DNA of 6,615 nucleotides. Source: Promicromonosporaceae bacterium. GTDB lineage: Bacteria; Actinomycetota; Actinomycetes; Actinomycetales; Cellulomonadaceae. The translations under genes and the position numbers were made by a program. The DNA is taken from contig WQZL01000143.1 in assembly GCA_009780755.1 (NCBI GenBank), positions 1-6,615 of the forward strand. Direction: 5' to 3'. The notes under the pieces were generated by a model, which saw nothing but the letters and a program-made list of their open reading frames with translations, searched no databases and was not told where the DNA came from. Shown piece after piece: positions 5,020 to 6,615 of this stretch; the first letter of the stretch is position 1; every line of letters begins with the position of its first letter.

Positions 5020-5232
5020 ATGAAACGACAACAGGTAATCAAGAGGCTTCGGGAGGCGGCCAAGGCAGCCGGGCTGGAGTTTCGCGAAGTCGAATTGACC
5101 AACCACACCGGCATCGTGGTGGGCGACTTTCGAAGCATCATCGGGCGGCACCGCGAGATCAGCGAGGTGACCGTGAAGAAGTTTTTCAAACAGTACGAAT
5201 CAGTGCTTGGCGAAGGGTGGTGGCAGCAGTGA
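5020..5232 (+). CDS. hicA: HicA-type mRNA interferase toxin
   Basis: This 70-residue protein fits HicA, a small dsRBD-like ribonuclease that cleaves mRNA when its HicB partner is absent. It opens MKRQQVIKRLREAAKAAGLEF, the usual first helix. It has NHT at 28-30, with His29 at the catalytic histidine position, then GRHREI at 42-47 followed by the closing helix SEVTVKKFFKQY (48-59), as in HicA proteins. ATG 5020 is preferred because it gives the normal N-terminus; a GTG at 4999 would add seven residues and lie inside the promoter. The reading frame ends in TGA within the GTGA overlap with the next gene, the toxin-first order typical of hicAB. The family is diverse, so activity is inferred. Confidence 0.8.
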   Translation: MKRQQVIKRLREAAKAAGLEFREVELTNHTGIVVGDFRSIIGRHREISEVTVKKFFKQYESVLGEGWWQQ

Positions 5233-5606
5233 GCAAGTACACCGTCGAGGTGGAGCGCGGCAATCTGCGCTGGAGTATGCAGGCCGTAGAGGCTCCTGGC
5301 GCGATCAGCGAGGTAGACAACCTTGATGACGCCGAGCTGTACATGCGCGAAGCGATCTCCTATGTCACCGGTGAACCCGAGGAATCTATTAAGATCGAAC
5401 TCGTCCCGATCCTGCCAGAGACTGTTCGGGAACGCCTGCGCCATTCCCGACAGTTGCGCGATGAGGCGACGCGCGCCAACTCGAAAGCGGCCGCCGAATA
5501 CCGAACCGCCGTTCGTGACCTGAAATCCATTGGCATTTCGACCCGCGACATCGGCATCCTGTTGGGGGTCTCTAAACAGCGCGTGGCACAGCTAATGGCC
5601 GCCTGA
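5229..5606 (+). CDS. hicB: HicB-type antitoxin with C-terminal helix-turn-helix
   Basis: This 125-residue protein has an N-terminal HicB-like fold (about 4-56): strand YTVEVER, a degenerate strand around LRWSMQAVEAPGAISEV, then the helix LDDAELYMREAISYVTG. A long charged helical linker follows (about 63-95, rich in Arg, Glu and Ala), then a helix-turn-helix at about 101-122 with STRDIGILLGVSKQRVAQL. The N-terminal part should bind and block HicA, and the helix-turn-helix should bind the module's own promoter. GTG 5229 overlaps the toxin stop as GTGA, with AAGGG 11 bases upstream; in-frame GTGs at 5217 and 5220 are alternatives. The pairing with HicA supports both calls. Confidence 0.8.
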   Translation: MSKYTVEVERGNLRWSMQAVEAPGAISEVDNLDDAELYMREAISYVTGEPEESIKIELVPILPETVRERLRHSRQLRDEATRANSKAAAEYRTAVRDLKSIGISTRDIGILLGVSKQRVAQLMAA

Positions 5607-5652
5607 CCCGACGAAAACGCGCCGGGTGCCGGGTCTAGGTGAAAAGTCGTCG

Positions 5653-5658
5653 TAGGGT
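5653..5658 (+). promoter_or_regulatory. Possible -10 element of the M13 peptidase gene
   Basis: TAGGGT fits the actinobacterial TAnnnT -10 pattern and lies 6 bases before the ATG at 5665, the geometry of a leaderless transcript. No good -35 is visible. The same bases hold AGGG, seven bases from the ATG, so this may simply be a weak ribosome-binding site. Confidence 0.3.
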
Positions 5659-5664
5659 ATGCGG

Positions 5665-6615
5665 ATGAGCATTGACGTAGCGAAGTCCGGCATTGACCTT
5701 GACGCCCTTGACCCGGCGGTACGCCCACAGGATGACCTATTCCGGCATGTAAACGGCAAGTGGATCGATACCCACGAGATTCCGGCCGACCGGCCAATGG
5801 ATGGCGCCTTTTACGCCCTGCTCGACCTCTCCGAAGAGCGGGTGCGCGCCATCATCGAAGACCTGGCCGCCAGCGCCGAAACCACCGGAACCGCCGCAAA
5901 GATCGGCGCCCTGTACGCCTCCTTCATGGACATCGAGACCATCAACGCCGCCGGGATCGCCCCCATCCGCGCAGAACTCGACCTCATCGCTTCGGCCAGC
6001 AATCTCGCTGAGCTGACCGATGTGCTTGGCGCCTTGGGGCGCACGGGTGGGGCCAGCGCCATCGGCGCGTTCGTGGACAACGACGCGAAGGACCCCGAGC
6101 AGTACCGCGTCTATCTGATGCAGGCCGGACTCGGCCTGCCCGACGAGGCGTATTACCGCGAGGATGCCCACGCCGAGACTCGCGAGAAGTACGTCGCGCA
6201 CATCGCCCGGATGCTCACCCTCGCCGGTGTGGTGCCCCCTTCACCATCAGCTGCCGCCGCTGAGGCCGCTCAGCGCGTGATGACCCTGGAGACCGAGCTG
6301 GCCACTCACCACTGGGACGTGGTCAAGGATCGCGAGGCCACCCTCACTTACAACCCGATGACCCTCGCCGAGCTGGTCGCTAGCGCTCCCGGCTTCGATT
6401 GGGTCGCCTGGCGCCAGGCAATGGGCGCCCCCGAGGCCGCGTTTGCGACCTTGGTGGTTCGCGAGCCGTCGTTCATGACGGGTTTTGCCGCAATGTGGGC
6501 GGATGAGGCCAATTTCGCGGCGTGGAAGCTGTGGCTGGCCTATCACCTGATTACGACCCGCGCACCCTACCTGACAGATGAGATCGTAGAGGCGAACTTC
6601 GACTTCTACAGCCGC
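5665..6615 (+). CDS. zmp1: M13 family zinc metallopeptidase, N-terminal part (Zmp1/PepO-like; 3' end outside window)
   Basis: The window holds the first 317 residues of an M13 (neprilysin/endothelin-converting enzyme/PepO) oligopeptidase; members are usually about 650-700 residues. The start carries the family signature RPQDDLFRHVNGKW at 20-33, followed by IPADRPMDGAF. Later stretches such as GLGLPDEAYYRED, AHIARML, HHWDVVKDR, LTYNPMTLAEL and NFDFYSR match M. tuberculosis Zmp1 as I recall it. All of this belongs to the N-terminal peptidase domain; the HExxH zinc site and the downstream zinc-ligand glutamate lie beyond the right edge, so catalytic competence cannot be judged. No signal peptide or membrane segment is visible at the N-terminus, as in Zmp1, so cytoplasmic or non-classically exported action is expected. 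ATG 5665 is chosen; an in-frame ATG at 5659 would add Met-Arg. It begins 58 bases after hicB. Confidence 0.92.
   Translation, partial: MSIDVAKSGIDLDALDPAVRPQDDLFRHVNGKWIDTHEIPADRPMDGAFYALLDLSEERVRAIIEDLAASAETTGTAAKIGALYASFMDIETINAAGIAPIRAELDLIASASNLAELTDVLGALGRTGGASAIGAFVDNDAKDPEQYRVYLMQAGLGLPDEAYYREDAHAETREKYVAHIARMLTLAGVVPPSPSAAAAEAAQRVMTLETELATHHWDVVKDREATLTYNPMTLAELVASAPGFDWVAWRQAMGAPEAAFATLVVREPSFMTGFAAMWADEANFAAWKLWLAYHLITTRAPYLTDEIVEANFDFYSR

Noticed and set aside
5605..5635. Terminator after hicB (GACCCG with CGGGTC)
   Set aside because: Only a 6-bp stem with an 19-base loop and no T-run; not convincing.
4813..5797. Minus-strand frames opposite the hicAB module (4971-5444, 5360-5797)
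   Set aside because: Opposite confidently recognised HicA and HicB coding sequence; no motifs.

Overview
The window is GC-rich (roughly 60-65% by eye) and looks like the chromosome of an actinomycete. CysK, CysE, RpiB and the M13 peptidase each resemble my memory of their mycobacterial counterparts, GTG starts are used, and gene spacing is tight. No database search was run; all family calls are from recognised motifs. I see no tRNA, rRNA, CRISPR array, transposase or phage gene.

Region 1 (1-1854, minus strand) holds a zinc-dependent medium-chain alcohol dehydrogenase that runs off the left edge. Upstream of it lies an iron-type dehydrogenase very like E. coli FucO (lactaldehyde reductase / 1,2-propanediol oxidoreductase). 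A perfect 24-bp inverted repeat separates the two. The pair suggests redox handling of a short-chain aldehyde or alcohol.

Region 2 (1855-2107) is a divergent intergenic stretch between fucO and cysK. It carries three nested or adjacent inverted repeats, a good promoter for cysK and a small leader hairpin.

Region 3 (2108-3932, plus strand) is a cysteine synthesis operon. cysE (serine acetyltransferase) makes O-acetylserine and cysK (O-acetylserine sulfhydrylase) converts it to cysteine. CysE ends in isoleucine after acidic and aromatic residues, as expected for docking into CysK. Just behind cysE is a MazG-like pyrophosphohydrolase gene that keeps its N- and C-terminal parts but lacks the middle, so it is probably a degraded gene.

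Region 4 (3938-4808, minus strand) is a two-gene operon: rpiB (ribose-5-phosphate isomerase B), then an alkyltransferase-like DNA repair protein with the reactive cysteine replaced by tryptophan. The two genes overlap by 11 bases.

Region 5 (4809-5606) has two DnaA-box-like sites, then a promoter overlapped by a perfect 16-bp palindrome, then a HicA-type toxin and HicB-type antitoxin overlapping by 4 bases. This is most simply read as an autoregulated toxin-antitoxin module.

Region 6 (5665-6615) is the N-terminal 317 residues of an M13 (neprilysin/PepO/Zmp1-like) metallopeptidase; its catalytic zinc site lies beyond the right edge.

I found no clearly new system. The items most worth a second look are the internally deleted MazG-like gene, the 24-bp perfect palindrome, the stacked inverted repeats between fucO and cysK, and the palindromic operator of the HicAB module.
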